Position numbers and translations under genes: made by a program. The notes under the pieces were generated by a model. The model saw only the letters and a list, made by a program, of their open reading frames with translations, did no database searches and was not told the DNA's origin. DNA of 64,000 nt from Clostridium acetobutylicum ATCC 824. Lineage in GTDB: Bacteria; Bacillota; Clostridia; Clostridiales; Clostridiaceae. The stretch is from positions 2,452,001-2,516,000 of the forward strand of contig NC_003030.1 in the NCBI RefSeq assembly GCF_000008765.1, in the 5' to 3' direction. Below are positions 27,139-36,891 of the stretch, in pieces; the first letter of the stretch is position 1, and every line of letters starts with the position of its first letter.

Positions 27139-28019
27139 TTAAGGTAATTTTCTCAGTTCACTATCACTAGCATATACTAAATTATTTTTATTTATAAATT
27201 CTATTTTTCTTTGTATCCATGGGTTATTTCCCCACTTCTCAACTTTAAAATCAACATTAATAATCATTGATTTTTTCACATCATACCCTAATTCTATTAT
27301 CATTTAATTGTTCAGAATTAAATGTTTGTATCTCTCTACAACTTAAATAAAATAGATTTTTAGCATAGTATGTTCCCATTTCCTTAAAATCAATTTCATA
27401 GTCACCATTATAATTAAATTTTTCACTGAACTTAATTGATGTCCTACTAGCTAAAGCATATCTTAATTCCAAAATGCTATATATGTTATAGTTGTTATCC
27501 ATGATATATCCGCTGTACGTTGGATCTAACATAATCCATTTCCTTTTCTCACTAATAAACACTTCGCATACAACATGGTTATCACCATCATATGGAGAAA
27601 ACGGTATTAGATATACAATCCTAGCTTTCATCCCCATAGCAAGACAGCACTCCGTCAATATAATAGATAAAGCCGCGGCAATTTATGCCCTATTTAGATC
27701 CTTTATTATAAGAATAACTCAGTAAATCCAACGCATTATTTACACTATATTTATTACCATAGTCCCCTTTATGGTATACATGGTCAGATAACCAATTTAA
27801 AAGATTGATTGCCATATTCTCTTCATTAACTCTTCCAGCTACTTCATCAATATGGTACTTATCTTTTAACTCCTTTGCTTCCTTACCATCATAAATATAT
27901 CTAATTCTAATGCAGTCATTATCTTTTCTAAACTTGTCCGTCATCTTAAGTATGCCTGTATAAACATCATAATTCACATATATTCCCCCTGCATAGTTCC
28001 ATTTTTTCAGTGCGCACAC
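27139..28019 (-). pseudogene. Broken transglutaminase-like gene
   Basis: Three reading frames together make one protein. The first piece (28019-27690) ends at TAG just before an in-frame INCRG, which holds the expected catalytic Cys. The second frame continues with AALSIILTECCLAMGMKARI, DNHVVCEVFISE and WIMLDPTY, the His and Asp blocks of the transglutaminase-like fold, and stops near 27281. A third frame then continues with IELGYDVKKSMIINVDFKV to a stop at 27139. So there is one nonsense codon and two frameshifts. No convincing start is seen at the 5' end, which abuts the tRNA terminator, so the N-terminus may be missing too. The active-site region is split, so no active product is expected. 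Confidence 0.8.
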
Positions 28020-28044
28020 CTTAAAGTTCTTGATAATAAAGCAA

Positions 28045-28090
28045 AATAGCTTACAAGAGAACTTTTTTATAAGTCCTTTTGTAAGCTATT
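28045..28090 (-). terminator. Terminator of the tRNA operon
   Basis: AATAGCTTACAA pairs with TTGTAAGCTATT (12 bp), followed by TTGCTTTATT on the minus strand. Confidence 0.85.
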
Positions 28091-28100
28091 CTAAGTAAAT

Positions 28101-28174
<74 letters not shown>

Positions 28175-28182
28175 CTATGCTA

Positions 28183-28257
28183 TGGAGCGGAAGACGAGAT
28201 TCGAACTCGCGACGTTCACCTTGGCAAGGTGACGCTCTACCACTGAGCCACTCCCGC
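28183..28257 (-). tRNA. tRNA-Gly (GCC)
   Basis: A 75-base gene with encoded CCA; acceptor GCGGGAG/CTTCCGC; anticodon GCC at 28225-28223; TTCGAAT T-loop. Confidence 0.95.
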
Positions 28258-28269
28258 ACTATAAAAACA

Positions 28270-28345
<76 letters not shown>

Positions 28346-28349
28346 AAAA

Positions 28350-28426
28350 TGGCGACTTGGAAGGGGATCGAACCCTCGACCTCTGGCGTGACAGGCCAGC
28401 ACTCTAACCAGCTGAGCTACCAAGCC
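28350..28426 (-). tRNA. tRNA-Asp (GTC)
   Basis: A 77-base gene with encoded CCA; anticodon GTC at 28392-28390; GGTTCGATCC T-arm. Confidence 0.95.
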
Positions 28427-28450
28427 AAGTTACCATGTTAGACATATAAG

Positions 28451-28526
28451 TGGTGGGCACTACAGGGCTCGAACCTGTGACCCTCTGCTTGTAAGGCAGA
28501 TGCTCTCCCAGCTGAGCTAAGCGCCC
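28451..28526 (-). tRNA. tRNA-Val (TAC)
   Basis: A 76-base gene with encoded CCA; anticodon TAC at 28493-28491, which reads GUA, the specifier of the valS T-box. First gene of the tRNA operon. Confidence 0.95.
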
Positions 28527-28555
28527 ACACATACGTCTTAATCAAGACAAGAAAA

Positions 28556-28584
28556 ATTATACAACAAAATAGATTATATGTCAA
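28556..28584 (-). promoter_or_regulatory. Promoter of the tRNA operon
   Basis: Consensus TTGACA (28584-28579), a 17-base spacer and TATAAT (28561-28556) on the minus strand, about 30 bases before tRNA-Val. Confidence 0.9.
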
Positions 28585-28588
28585 TATG

Positions 28589-29482
28589 TTATTTATTATT
28601 TTCTAATCTTTTTATGAGACTTCCTACCTCATCATTGGTAAATACATATTTTTTGTTGCAAAAGTTACATACTACTTCTTCCTGTTTACCATCATCATAT
28701 ATCTCTTTTAAATCCTTCATTCCAATACTTATAAGTGCCTTTTCAACTCTATCTCTTGAACAATCACATCTGTATTCAGGAACTATACCTTCATCTAATA
28801 TTTTCAAATCCATATCTTCAAAAATAAACTCTAGTATATCCTCTACGGACATTCCTTTGGCTATAAGATCTGTTATTGAAGGTATTTCTTGAAGCCTATA
28901 GGTTATAAGATCGGCTACTAAGTCGTCTGCTCCTGGCATCATCTGTATTATAAATCCACCTGAAGCTTTTATTGATAAATCCTTATCTACAAGCACTCCA
29001 AGGCCAACTGCTGAAGGTGTTTGTTCCGAATTCACATAGTAATATGCAATATCATCACCTATTTCACCAGTATATATAGGTACTTGACCGACATATGGTT
29101 CCTTTAACCCCATATCCCTAATTACAAGCAAATTTCCATTCTTTCCTATAATTCCTCCAACATCTAGTTTTCCTTGACTATTAACAGGCAAATCTGCATT
29201 AGGATTTGCTATATATCCTTTTACATGAGCATCGCTATAAGATGTTACTGTTACACTTTTAGCTATTCCGCCACCATTTATCTTAAGAGTAATGCTGTCA
29301 GATTCTGCTTTAAGTTGTGCTCCCATAAGAACTCCTGCAGTAAGCATTCTACCAAGAGCCGCTGCTGCTGTAGGTGCGCACTTATGAGTTTTAACCCCCT
29401 CATTAACCATATCTGTTGTTATGGCTGCAATTATTCTAACATCTCCATTTTTAGCAGTTGCTTTAACTAATTTATCTGCCAT
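28589..29482 (-). CDS. hslO: Hsp33 redox-regulated chaperone
   Basis: 297 residues, normal length; ATG after AGGAGG. The holdase is activated by disulfide formation under oxidative stress. The C-terminal zinc site is intact: CDCS near residue 240 and CNFC near residue 272. The N-terminal part ([37 protein letters not shown]) is typical. Its start overlaps the end of the upstream methyltransferase by 11 bases, suggesting coupled translation. Confidence 0.96.
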   Translation of the reverse strand: MADKLVKATAKNGDVRIIAAITTDMVNEGVKTHKCAPTAAAALGRMLTAGVLMGAQLKAESDSITLKINGGGIAKSVTVTSYSDAHVKGYIANPNADLPVNSQGKLDVGGIIGKNGNLLVIRDMGLKEPYVGQVPIYTGEIGDDIAYYYVNSEQTPSAVGLGVLVDKDLSIKASGGFIIQMMPGADDLVADLITYRLQEIPSITDLIAKGMSVEDILEFIFEDMDLKILDEGIVPEYRCDCSRDRVEKALISIGMKDLKEIYDDGKQEEVVCNFCNKKYVFTNDEVGSLIKRLENNK

Positions 29483-30230
29483 TACTTTTACCTCCTAATT
29501 TAACTAAATACGTTATTCTTTCTGTGAATTTTTCAACTTTTTTATTACTATAGCAATCAACTTTATCTAATATATTAAGTTGTCCATGTTTTAAATACTT
29601 TTCTATATCCTCTTCCTTGTACGCCCTTTCTTCATGTTCTTCATCAAATCTTTTATAAAACTCACCATCTCTCACAAAAAAACTTATGTACATTGACACT
29701 AAATCATCTTCAAATTGATTTTCCCAATAATAAAAAACTTCATCATCATCATAATTAAAATCATTATTACCCAAAACCTGTGAGAGTTTATAATATGAGT
29801 TTATATCAAATATAAAAACTCCACCTTCTTTTAAATGGTTACTCACAGCTTTAAAATATTTTTTCAAATCATCACTATCTATTATATAATTTGTAGAGTC
29901 AAGGCAGCAAGTTATAAGATCAAATTTTCTATTAATATTTAAATTTGATATATCCTGACATGCTAGTCTTGGTTTTAATCCTTGACTCCTAAATTTATTT
30001 TCTGCTTCTGAAAGCATTTCTTGAGAAAGATCTACTGCCCATGTATTTTTGAACTTAGGGCATAAATTTTCTGTAAGATTTCCTGTACCACAGGCTAAAT
30101 CGAGATAATCATCAAACACCAAATTATTTTCTACACACTTTTCAATTATAAAATCGCTCCATTTCTTATAATCAACATCAGCTCTTATAAGCTTATCATA
30201 AATATGTGCAAACTTATTATAACAATTCAT
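29472..30230 (-). CDS. Class I SAM-dependent methyltransferase
   Basis: 252 residues; ATG with AGGAAGG upstream. Methyltransferase motif I is [16 protein letters not shown] near residue 45; motif II is [10 protein letters not shown]; then [12 protein letters not shown] (motif IV) and [10 protein letters not shown] (post-IV). The C-terminal part has a [20 protein letters not shown] segment typical of small-molecule methyltransferases of Firmicutes found upstream of hslO. The substrate is unknown. Confidence 0.88.
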   Translation of the reverse strand: MNCYNKFAHIYDKLIRADVDYKKWSDFIIEKCVENNLVFDDYLDLACGTGNLTENLCPKFKNTWAVDLSQEMLSEAENKFRSQGLKPRLACQDISNLNINRKFDLITCCLDSTNYIIDSDDLKKYFKAVSNHLKEGGVFIFDINSYYKLSQVLGNNDFNYDDDEVFYYWENQFEDDLVSMYISFFVRDGEFYKRFDEEHEERAYKEEDIEKYLKHGQLNILDKVDCYSNKKVEKFTERITYLVKLGGKSNGR

Positions 30231-30243
30231 TTATGCACCTTCC

Positions 30244-30507
30244 TCAATTATAATTATTGGAGTTTTTTAGTATTTCCTCATTTTTAGGCATCTTTAAGTT
30301 CTTTTTAACTCTTGTCATTATGCCACCTATCCTTCCAGTCTCTTCAGCAGTTAAATATCCCCATCCATATTTATCGACTTTGTCCTTTAATCCTAATTCC
30401 TCAGCTATCTCATATTTTAATTTTTCTCTTTGCTTCTCTAGTTCAGTAAGCTCCTTATGTGATTTTATTTTAGACTTAATCACCTTTTTAAGCGGTGTTT
30501 TCCCCAT
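30244..30507 (-). CDS. Small acid-soluble spore protein, alpha/beta type, divergent
   Basis: 87 residues from the ATG at 30507 with GGAGGG upstream. The core LEKQREKLKYEIAEELGL and GWGYLTAEETGRIGG segments match the divergent longer alpha/beta SASP type seen in clostridia (a shifted form of the usual EIA-ELG...GGxxG pattern). Extra basic residues lie at both ends. It is expected to bind DNA in the spore core. It ends 14 bases before the methyltransferase gene, but spore-specific and housekeeping promoters probably differ. Confidence 0.85.
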   Translation of the reverse strand: MGKTPLKKVIKSKIKSHKELTELEKQREKLKYEIAEELGLKDKVDKYGWGYLTAEETGRIGGIMTRVKKNLKMPKNEEILKNSNNYN

Positions 30508-30519
30508 ATAAATCCCTCC

Positions 30520-30559
30520 AAAATAGTATAAATAGAATTTTAACACGCTATACTATTTT
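30520..30559 (-). promoter_or_regulatory. Inverted repeat overlapping likely forespore promoter
   Basis: A perfect 11-base inverted repeat (AAAATAGTATA at 30520-30530, TATACTATTTT at 30549-30559). On the minus strand it supplies a GTATA-like -35 and a TATACTA-like -10, close to sigma-F/sigma-G elements, just before the SASP ribosome site. Confidence 0.5.
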
Positions 30560-30661
30560 GCTCATAATAACGTTTTTTATTCTAATTTATGAGAAGAAAT
30601 CAATCCGCCGTTATTTTATCATAAAATGGTTGATGAAGCGCTTATAAACTAAGCATAAAAT

Positions 30662-30832
30662 TTAAAACCAAAGCTTTAAAAGCAATAGAATTACCAAAAA
30701 AGTGCCTCCTATAACCAATAAAAAAATTGGTAAAAAGGCTTCAAATGCAGCAATTATAAACGCTAGTTTATCTTTAAATCCGATTTGAACATTTTCATCT
30801 TTAAATTCCGAATGGTCTTTAACACCTCTCAC
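30662..30832 (-). CDS. 56-residue single-pass membrane protein
   Basis: A small gene starting GTG at 30832, with AGAGGAG 8 bases upstream. The N-terminal 20 residues are charged (RGVKDHSEFKDENVQIGFK), then one long hydrophobic stretch (AFIIAAFEAFLPIFLLVIGG and onwards to LLLLKLWF) fills the rest. The good ribosome site, clean stop and amphipathic-then-hydrophobic design support a real gene. It lies 80 bases downstream of oppC in the same direction, so it may be the last gene of that operon. Function unknown. Confidence 0.6.
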   Translation of the reverse strand: MRGVKDHSEFKDENVQIGFKDKLAFIIAAFEAFLPIFLLVIGGTFLVILLLLKLWF

Positions 30833-30912
30833 TAAAAACACTCCTCTTGCTATTATCCCACAAACTATATTAAATTACATAACAAAAAATGTCCACCATA
30901 AAATATAACTTT

Positions 30913-31782
30913 TTATTTAGTATCAACAGCTTCCCTTAGAGAATCTCCTAGTAAATTTATTGACATAACAGTTAGAAAAATGCATATTCCTGGAGGAATC
31001 CAAAGCCACGGATAATGATCAAAGGTATAAAAATCTCCCACAACCTGTATCATATTTCCCCAAGATGCAGATGGTTCTGTAATCCCAAGTCCTAAAAAGC
31101 TCAAGGTTGACTCCATCATAATATTCCCTCCTACAGATAGTGTAGAGAAAACTATGATTTGTGGAAGAACATTAGGAAAAATATGACTAAACATTTTTCT
31201 TCTATCACTTATCCCTAATATATCAGCAGCAAGCATAAATTCTTTATTTTTCAATTTTAAAACTTCTCCTCTTACAATACGTGCCAAAGACGGCCATTGA
31301 AGTATACTCAAAATCGCAACAATTAAAAATATTCTTTCCTTATCTGAAATCTTCATATCAGAAAATATTGCACCTAAAACTATCAATATGGGTAAAACTG
31401 GTATTGACATAACTACATCTGTAAATCGCATAATTAAAGTATCTAGCATGCCTCCATAATATCCTGAAACAATGCCAAGTATAACTGCCATAATTGCTTG
31501 TAGCAAAACGGAAAATATACCTATCATTATTGATATTCTTCCTCCATACATTAGTCGTGTAAGTACATCTCTCCCAACCTTATCTGTTCCTAGAATGTGT
31601 TCTACAGATGGTGCACTTTTAATATTAGAATAATTAATATAATCTTCCCCATATTTACTTAAAAAAGGTCCCAAAAACGCAAAAGCTATAATTATAAATA
31701 AAATTAGCAATCCCAATAATGCTCTTCTATCTCTTTTAAGCCTGCTGTATACTATTTTATAAAATCCTATATTCCTTTTCAT
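30913..31782 (-). CDS. oppC: Oligopeptide ABC transporter permease OppC-like
   Basis: 289 residues; ATG with TAGGTG upstream. A cytoplasmic N-terminus, a first helix at about residues 20-40, then the N-terminal OppC linker (HILGTDKVGRDVLTRLMYGG) and five more helices. The EAA loop is present as EFMLAADILGISDRRKMFSH near residue 183. It pairs with the gene at 31791 to form the membrane pore of a peptide or nickel-type importer. No OppD/OppF ATPases lie in the window. Confidence 0.92.
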   Translation of the reverse strand: MKRNIGFYKIVYSRLKRDRRALLGLLILFIIIAFAFLGPFLSKYGEDYINYSNIKSAPSVEHILGTDKVGRDVLTRLMYGGRISIMIGIFSVLLQAIMAVILGIVSGYYGGMLDTLIMRFTDVVMSIPVLPILIVLGAIFSDMKISDKERIFLIVAILSILQWPSLARIVRGEVLKLKNKEFMLAADILGISDRRKMFSHIFPNVLPQIIVFSTLSVGGNIMMESTLSFLGLGITEPSASWGNMIQVVGDFYTFDHYPWLWIPPGICIFLTVMSINLLGDSLREAVDTK

Positions 31783-31790
31783 CTGAACAC

Positions 31791-32744
31791 CTACTTATAT
31801 TTTATCCTTGGATCAATGACTGCATACAATACATCTGCAGCCAAATTACCCACAAATGTTAAAATTACAACAATCATATTTATCCCCATAAGCAAAGGAT
31901 AGTCTCTTTGCAAAACAGCATCTAAAGATAACTTTCCAATACCGGGCCAGCCAAATATTTCTTCAGTAACTATAGCTCCTGTGAACAAATTAGCAATAGA
32001 TATACCGAATATAGTCACCAAAGGTATCATAGCATTTTTTAGAGCATGCTTGTATATTACTACTTTTTCATTTAGACCTTTTGCTTTTGCTGTAATTATA
32101 TAGTCCTTATTTATAACTTCTAGCATACTAGCTCGTACATACCTTATAAGTGTTGCAGCATTTACAATAGTTAAAACTGCACATGGTAGCACCATATGAT
32201 ATAGTATATCTAAAAGTCTTTTAATCCCATGGAAATTCTCCCCTGTTGCTGTCATTCCTTCAACAGGAAATATATTCAAATCTGCAGCAAACCACTTCAT
32301 TAATATAAGTCCCAAGAAAAAGGTTGGCATGGAAATTCCCACTAAAGAAAATACAGTAAATCCAGAATCAAAAATCGAATGCTTTCTTATTGCAGATATT
32401 GCTCCAATTGGTATTGCTATTAATATTGCTAGTATAAAAGATGCAAATTGAAGATAAAAAGAGTTCCATATATACTTATTAATTACACTTTTCACTGGCT
32501 GATTTAATTTATACGACCTACCCAAATCACCATGAGACGCTCCATAAAGCCATTTACAATATTGAATTACCTTAGGCTCATCAAGATGGTATTTATGTCT
32601 CATTTCAGCTTTTTCTTTAGGACTTATATTCATAGACGTAGCTATATCACCAGGTGCAAGTGTAAATATCATATATATTATAAAAGAAGTTATAATTATT
32701 ATCGGTATCATGAAAAACAGTCTTTTTACTATATATCGAATCAT
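31791..32744 (-). CDS. oppB: Oligopeptide ABC transporter permease OppB-like
   Basis: 317 residues from the ATG at 32744, preceded by GGGGGA; an upstream extension of 40 codons is not supported. It begins MIRYIVKRLFFMIPIIIITS, then a TLAPGDIAT loop, six membrane helices, an EAA loop (DYIITAKAKGLNEKVVIYKH) and the conserved end VLYAVIDPRIKYK. Eight bases separate it from oppC. It follows oppA with a hairpin in between that may lower its expression. Confidence 0.93.
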   Translation of the reverse strand: MIRYIVKRLFFMIPIIIITSFIIYMIFTLAPGDIATSMNISPKEKAEMRHKYHLDEPKVIQYCKWLYGASHGDLGRSYKLNQPVKSVINKYIWNSFYLQFASFILAILIAIPIGAISAIRKHSIFDSGFTVFSLVGISMPTFFLGLILMKWFAADLNIFPVEGMTATGENFHGIKRLLDILYHMVLPCAVLTIVNAATLIRYVRASMLEVINKDYIITAKAKGLNEKVVIYKHALKNAMIPLVTIFGISIANLFTGAIVTEEIFGWPGIGKLSLDAVLQRDYPLLMGINMIVVILTFVGNLAADVLYAVIDPRIKYK

Positions 32745-32773
32745 AACCAATTCCCCCGTAAATATAAAAAATT

Positions 32774-32797
32774 GTGCCTGATAAAAACACCAGACAC
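32774..32797 (-). terminator. Attenuating hairpin between oppA and oppB
   Basis: GTGTCTGGT pairs with ATCAGGCAC (9 bp with G-U pairs) and is followed by AATTTTTTATA. Partial termination here is common in transporter operons, giving more binding protein than permease. Confidence 0.7.
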
Positions 32798-32805
32798 ATA
32801 AAAAA

Positions 32806-34502
32806 TTATTTAAGTTTCGCCTTCCATAAGGATGCTGTAAAATCCTTATAAGGTGTAATATCAATACCTTTAACTCTTGAACTTATTGCCCACATATCAT
32901 TTCTTTGATACATAAATATGGTTGGCATATCATCATTTATTATCTTCCATACTTTTTGATAATCTTTTTTTCTACTATCAAAATCTTGTTCTTTTAATGA
33001 ATTACACATTTCCTTATCAAGCTCTTTATTAGAATATCCAAAGAAATTTTGTGCTCCCCCTGTCTTAAACACTACAGATTGGTCAGGATTTGCACTAAGA
33101 CTTCCCGCCATAAAGAACATATCGAAATCATTATTTTGAACTTTAACGTTAACACTTGTAAAATCCATTGAATCCACTAAAACTTCAACACCTAGCTTTT
33201 TATAATTTTCCTTCATTATTGGAACAAGAATATCATTAACTGGATTCTCAGCGCTAGCTAAATAATGTATTTGAAATTTCTTTCCATCTTTCTCCCTAAC
33301 GCCATCATTTCCTATTTTCCATCCTGCATCGTCAAGCAATTTATTAGCCTTACTAGTATTAAATTTGTACTTATTTACATCGTTATTATAATTCCAAGAG
33401 GCTATAGATTGAGGCTCATTGCATATTAATCCATAATTTCCAAAGATATTTTTTACAATACTTTCTCTATCTAAACCATAAGTTAAAGCTTGACGTACTC
33501 TTTTATCCTTAAACATATCTCTATTGATATTTATTCCAATATATCCATACACATTCGCAGGAAATGTTACTAAATCAGCGAATTGAAAACTTTTGATTTC
33601 TTCTATATTTTCATCATTAGGCTTAATTTCATTTAAATCTATCTCACCATTTTTAATCATCTGCATTGCATTATTTTGATTAGTAACTTTTAATATCACT
33701 TTCTTCACTTTTGGTTTTCCACGCCAATAGTTAGGATTGGCCTCAAAATCATATTCCTCGCAAGATTTACTTCCCTTAAAAATGTATTGTCCCGAGCCTA
33801 TTGGCTTATCTCCTGCGGCCTCTATTGACGATACATCTCCTTGCTTGTAATATTTACCAAAATATTTTTTTGGTAAAACAAGTGTTCTTGCAAGAGAATA
33901 TATAGCTGATGTATTTTGCTTTTCAAGTTGAAAACTTATAGTATTGGAATCTTTAATTTGTATTCCTGCTCTTTATTTGCTTTTCCATCGTAGTAATCCT
34001 TCCAACCCTTTATATCTACTGTTGAAGGGTCAAATGTAATACTACTACATAGCTTGTCACATAAATAAGTGAAGGTAAATTCCACATCCTGAGCAGTTAG
34101 AGGTGTTCCATCACTAAACTTAACATTGTCCTTTATGTGAAAAGTATAAGTAAGTCCATCTTTTGATATATCCCATTTTGCAATTCCTGGTATAGGCTCT
34201 CCCTTTTCATCTACATCTCCAAGAGATTCATACATCATCTCCCACATATACTGATTATAAACGGACCCCGAATTCAAAGGTACCATTTTTCCATCATCAG
34301 GCTTCTCTATACCAACTATTAATTCATCTTTTCTCTTTTCGGCTAGTTTAGGAACCTTATACGGTTGTGATGCTTTTATTGTTTGTACAGTAGTTTTTGA
34401 AAAGTTATTTGTATTTTTGTTCACAGCAATTTGTCCACATGCAGTTAGAAATATCATGACATTTGCTGAAGCAATTAATGACATCATATGCCATTTTTTC
34501 AT
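32806..34502 (-). pseudogene. oppA: Oligopeptide-binding protein OppA-like, one frameshift
   Basis: The start at 34502 is normal: a lipoprotein signal MKKWHMMSLIASANVMIFLT then the lipobox Cys in LTACGQ. The frame runs to KANKEQEYKLKIPIL and stops at 33936. A second frame picks up at once near 33962 with GIQIKDSNTISFQLEKQ and stays open through YYKQGDVSSIEAAGDKPIGS, FEANPNYWRGKPKVKK and on to 32806. One base lost (or two gained) near 33962-33970 explains it. All SBP family 5 regions are present (DGTPLTAQDVEFTF, RQALTYGLDRESIV), so the gene is recent damage, a sequencing error or a recoding site. Confidence 0.85.
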
Positions 34503-35121
34503 CTTTATCCCCCTTTTTCCCTTTATTCTTTAACTTTATACATAATATTTAAGCAAAATAGCGCAAAGCCTTTAAAACAATTTACTTTTTTCTATAAAGT
34601 AATTGTCTTTTATGTAAATTTTTTTCATAAATTACCAGTTGAATATAATAAGTGTCAATATATATATAATTTTTTTAATATGATTTATGTTACCACTTTT
34701 CTTATATAGTGTCAATTACTAAAAGTTTATAAATTTATTAGAATATTTACATTATATATTATGTTTTAAATAGGCTTTTTTAATAATATTAATGCTTCGC
34801 ATTTACATTATATTTCACTGATTTATATGTTATTACATATACAAACAATAATATTTATTATTCTCTATATTTTTTTCTAACTAAATTATATAATTAGTTA
34901 TATATATTATAGTAATTTAATTTGTATCATTTATAATGGTAAAATGATATAATATAGGGAACTTAATTCAACTTATCTTTGTAGTATCCATATAAATGTT
35001 GGCTCTTTTATACTGAATTAAGTTAACTCTACATCAATTAAATGTATATAAATATACGTCTTTTGATTTTAACAGTCATCATTTTAAGCTAACAATATGT
35101 AATTAAGGAGAGTGATTATGA
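34503..35121. other. 619-base intergenic region, oppA to dapA
   Basis: Very AT-rich; no ORF with a ribosome site was found. The part near dapA holds a promoter and stem-loop (listed separately). A palindrome TAACTAA/TTAGTTA lies at 34878-34900. GTGTCAAT occurs twice (near 34651 and 34710), and once more before dapH near 38219. The oppA-proximal 100 bases should hold the opp promoter, not clearly visible. Confidence 0.6.
34948..35024 (+). promoter_or_regulatory. dapA promoter with 5'-terminal stem-loop
   Basis: An extended -10 (TGATATAAT, TATAAT at 34948-34953) would start RNA near 34960. That is exactly where an 11-base perfect inverted repeat begins: AACTTAATTCA at 34960-34970 and TGAATTAAGTT at 35014-35024, with a 43-base loop. 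No lysine riboswitch sequence and no T-run follow. Confidence 0.65.
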
Positions 35122-36003
35122 TTGAGTATTTTCAAAGGATCAGCTGTTGCACTTATTACACCTTTTACACAAGATGGAGTAAACTTCGATGAATTAAAAA
35201 AATTATTAGAATGGCATATAAAAAACAAAACAGATGCTATTGTTATATGCGGAACTACAGGTGAAGCTTCTACTATGTCCTTAAATGAAAGAAAAGAGAC
35301 AATAAAATATACAGTAGAAACAGTAAATAAGAGAATACCTGTTATCGCTGGTACTGGAAGCAATAATACAAAATCTTCTGTAGAAATGAGTATATGGGCA
35401 GAAAAGATAGGCGTAGATGGTGTTTTAGTTATAACACCTTATTATAACAAAACTACTCAAAAAGGTCTTATTGAACACTTCAAATCTATAAATGATAATA
35501 TAAATATTCCTATAATATTGTACAATGTACCAGGAAGAACAGGATTAAATATACTTCCTGAAACTTTGTATGCAATGAGAGACCTTAAGAATATATGCGC
35601 AATAAAAGAAGCAAGCGGAAATATAAGTCAAATAGCAAAAATCAAAGCTCTTTGTAGAGATCGGTTTGATATTTATTCTGGAAATGACGATCAAATAGTA
35701 CCTATACTTTCTCTCGGAGGCTCCGGTGTTATATCAGTACTCGCTAATATAATTCCTCAAACTGTCCATGATATGTGTTTCTCTTATTTTCAAGGAAAAA
35801 CCACTGATGCCTTAAATCTTCAGTTGGATACCCTTTCCCTTACAAATAGTTTATTTATAGAAACAAATCCTATACCAATAAAGACAGCTATGAACCTATT
35901 AAATTTTAATGCAGGTCCCCTTAGACTTCCTTTATGTAGTATGGATGAAAAGAACTTAAATACATTAAAAACAGATTTAAAAGGCTATGGTCTTATAAAA
36001 TAA
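35122..36003 (+). CDS. dapA: 4-hydroxy-tetrahydrodipicolinate synthase
   Basis: 293 residues, normal length. It joins pyruvate and aspartate semialdehyde, the first step of lysine/DAP synthesis. Motifs: [15 protein letters not shown], the Tyr in [12 protein letters not shown], the Schiff-base Lys in [11 protein letters not shown] and a [12 protein letters not shown] segment. The in-frame start is TTG at 35122, 11 bases after AAGGAG. The ATG at 35118, at ideal spacing, is out of frame and would give only 24 codons. Followed by dapB after 14 bases. Confidence 0.96.
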
Positions 36004-36017
36004 CGGAGGTAACAAAA

Positions 36018-36770
36018 ATGGTTAAAATTTTACTAAACGGTTGCGGTGGCAAAATGGGAACTGCAATAACAAATCTTTCAAATAATTACGACAACGCTTC
36101 AATATCAGCTGGAGTGGATAAATTTCCAAAATCAAACACTGGCTATCCAGTATTTAAATCTATAGCTGAAGTTAATGTAGATTGTGACGTAATACTAGAT
36201 TTTTCAAGACCTGATTCATTAGATGAAATACTTAAATATTCATCTCAAAAAAAATTACCTATAGTACTTTGTACAACTGGATATACAAATGAACAAATTG
36301 ATAAAATAAATGAATTCAGCAAAAGCCATACTGTTTTCCGCTCTGCAAACATGTCCATTGGTGTGAATATAGTAAACAATATTCTAAAAAGTGTAAGTTC
36401 TATCTTATATGAAAATTATGATATTGAGTTAATTGAGAAACACCACAATCAAAAGGTTGATTCTCCAAGTGGAACAGCACTTCTACTTGCAGATACTATT
36501 AAAAATGCTATATCAGAACAGATTGATTATATTTATGGAAGAGAAGGCGTAAGCAAGAAAAAGCACAATGAAATAGGAATTCATGCTGTAAGAGGTGGCA
36601 GTATTGTAGGTGAACATGATTTGATATTTGCAGGCGAAGGCGAAACAATTGAAATCAAACATACTGCTCAATCAAGAGACGTATTTGCTGCTGGTTCCTT
36701 AAAAGCATGTATGTATATATGTGATAAAGGCCCTGGACTCTACGACATGAACGACGTCCTCGGAATGTAA
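36018..36770 (+). CDS. dapB: 4-hydroxy-tetrahydrodipicolinate reductase
   Basis: 250 residues; ATG after GGAGG. It reduces the DapA product using NAD(P)H. The nucleotide-binding [10 protein letters not shown] lies at residues 8-17. Catalytic [16 protein letters not shown] is near residue 138 and the C-terminal tetramer region has [20 protein letters not shown]. Second gene of dapAB. A bidirectional terminator lies beyond its stop. Confidence 0.97.
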
Positions 36771-36837
36771 ACCTATGAAAGTTTGGGCGAAGCCCATTAT
36801 GTTCATGAGCTTAAAGTAACCTCTATCTTGGCAATCC

Positions 36838-36874
36838 AAAAACACCCAATACCTTCTTTGGGTTGGGTGTTTTT
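36838..36874. terminator. Bidirectional terminator, dapB and PatA-like gene
   Basis: AAAAACACCCAA and TTGGGTGTTTTT form a 12-bp stem; the T-run on one strand and A-run on the other let it work in both directions for the convergent genes. Confidence 0.9.
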
Positions 36875-36891
36875 AATATTAATTTCTTTTG

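Noticed and set aside
34878-34900. Palindrome TAACTAA...TTAGTTA
   Set aside because: In very AT-rich DNA such a palindrome can occur by chance; it is not placed against a clear promoter, so it is noted only within the intergenic entry.
34503-35121. Possible lysine riboswitch before dapA
   Set aside because: None of the conserved L-box core sequence was found; the leader is a simple stem-loop.
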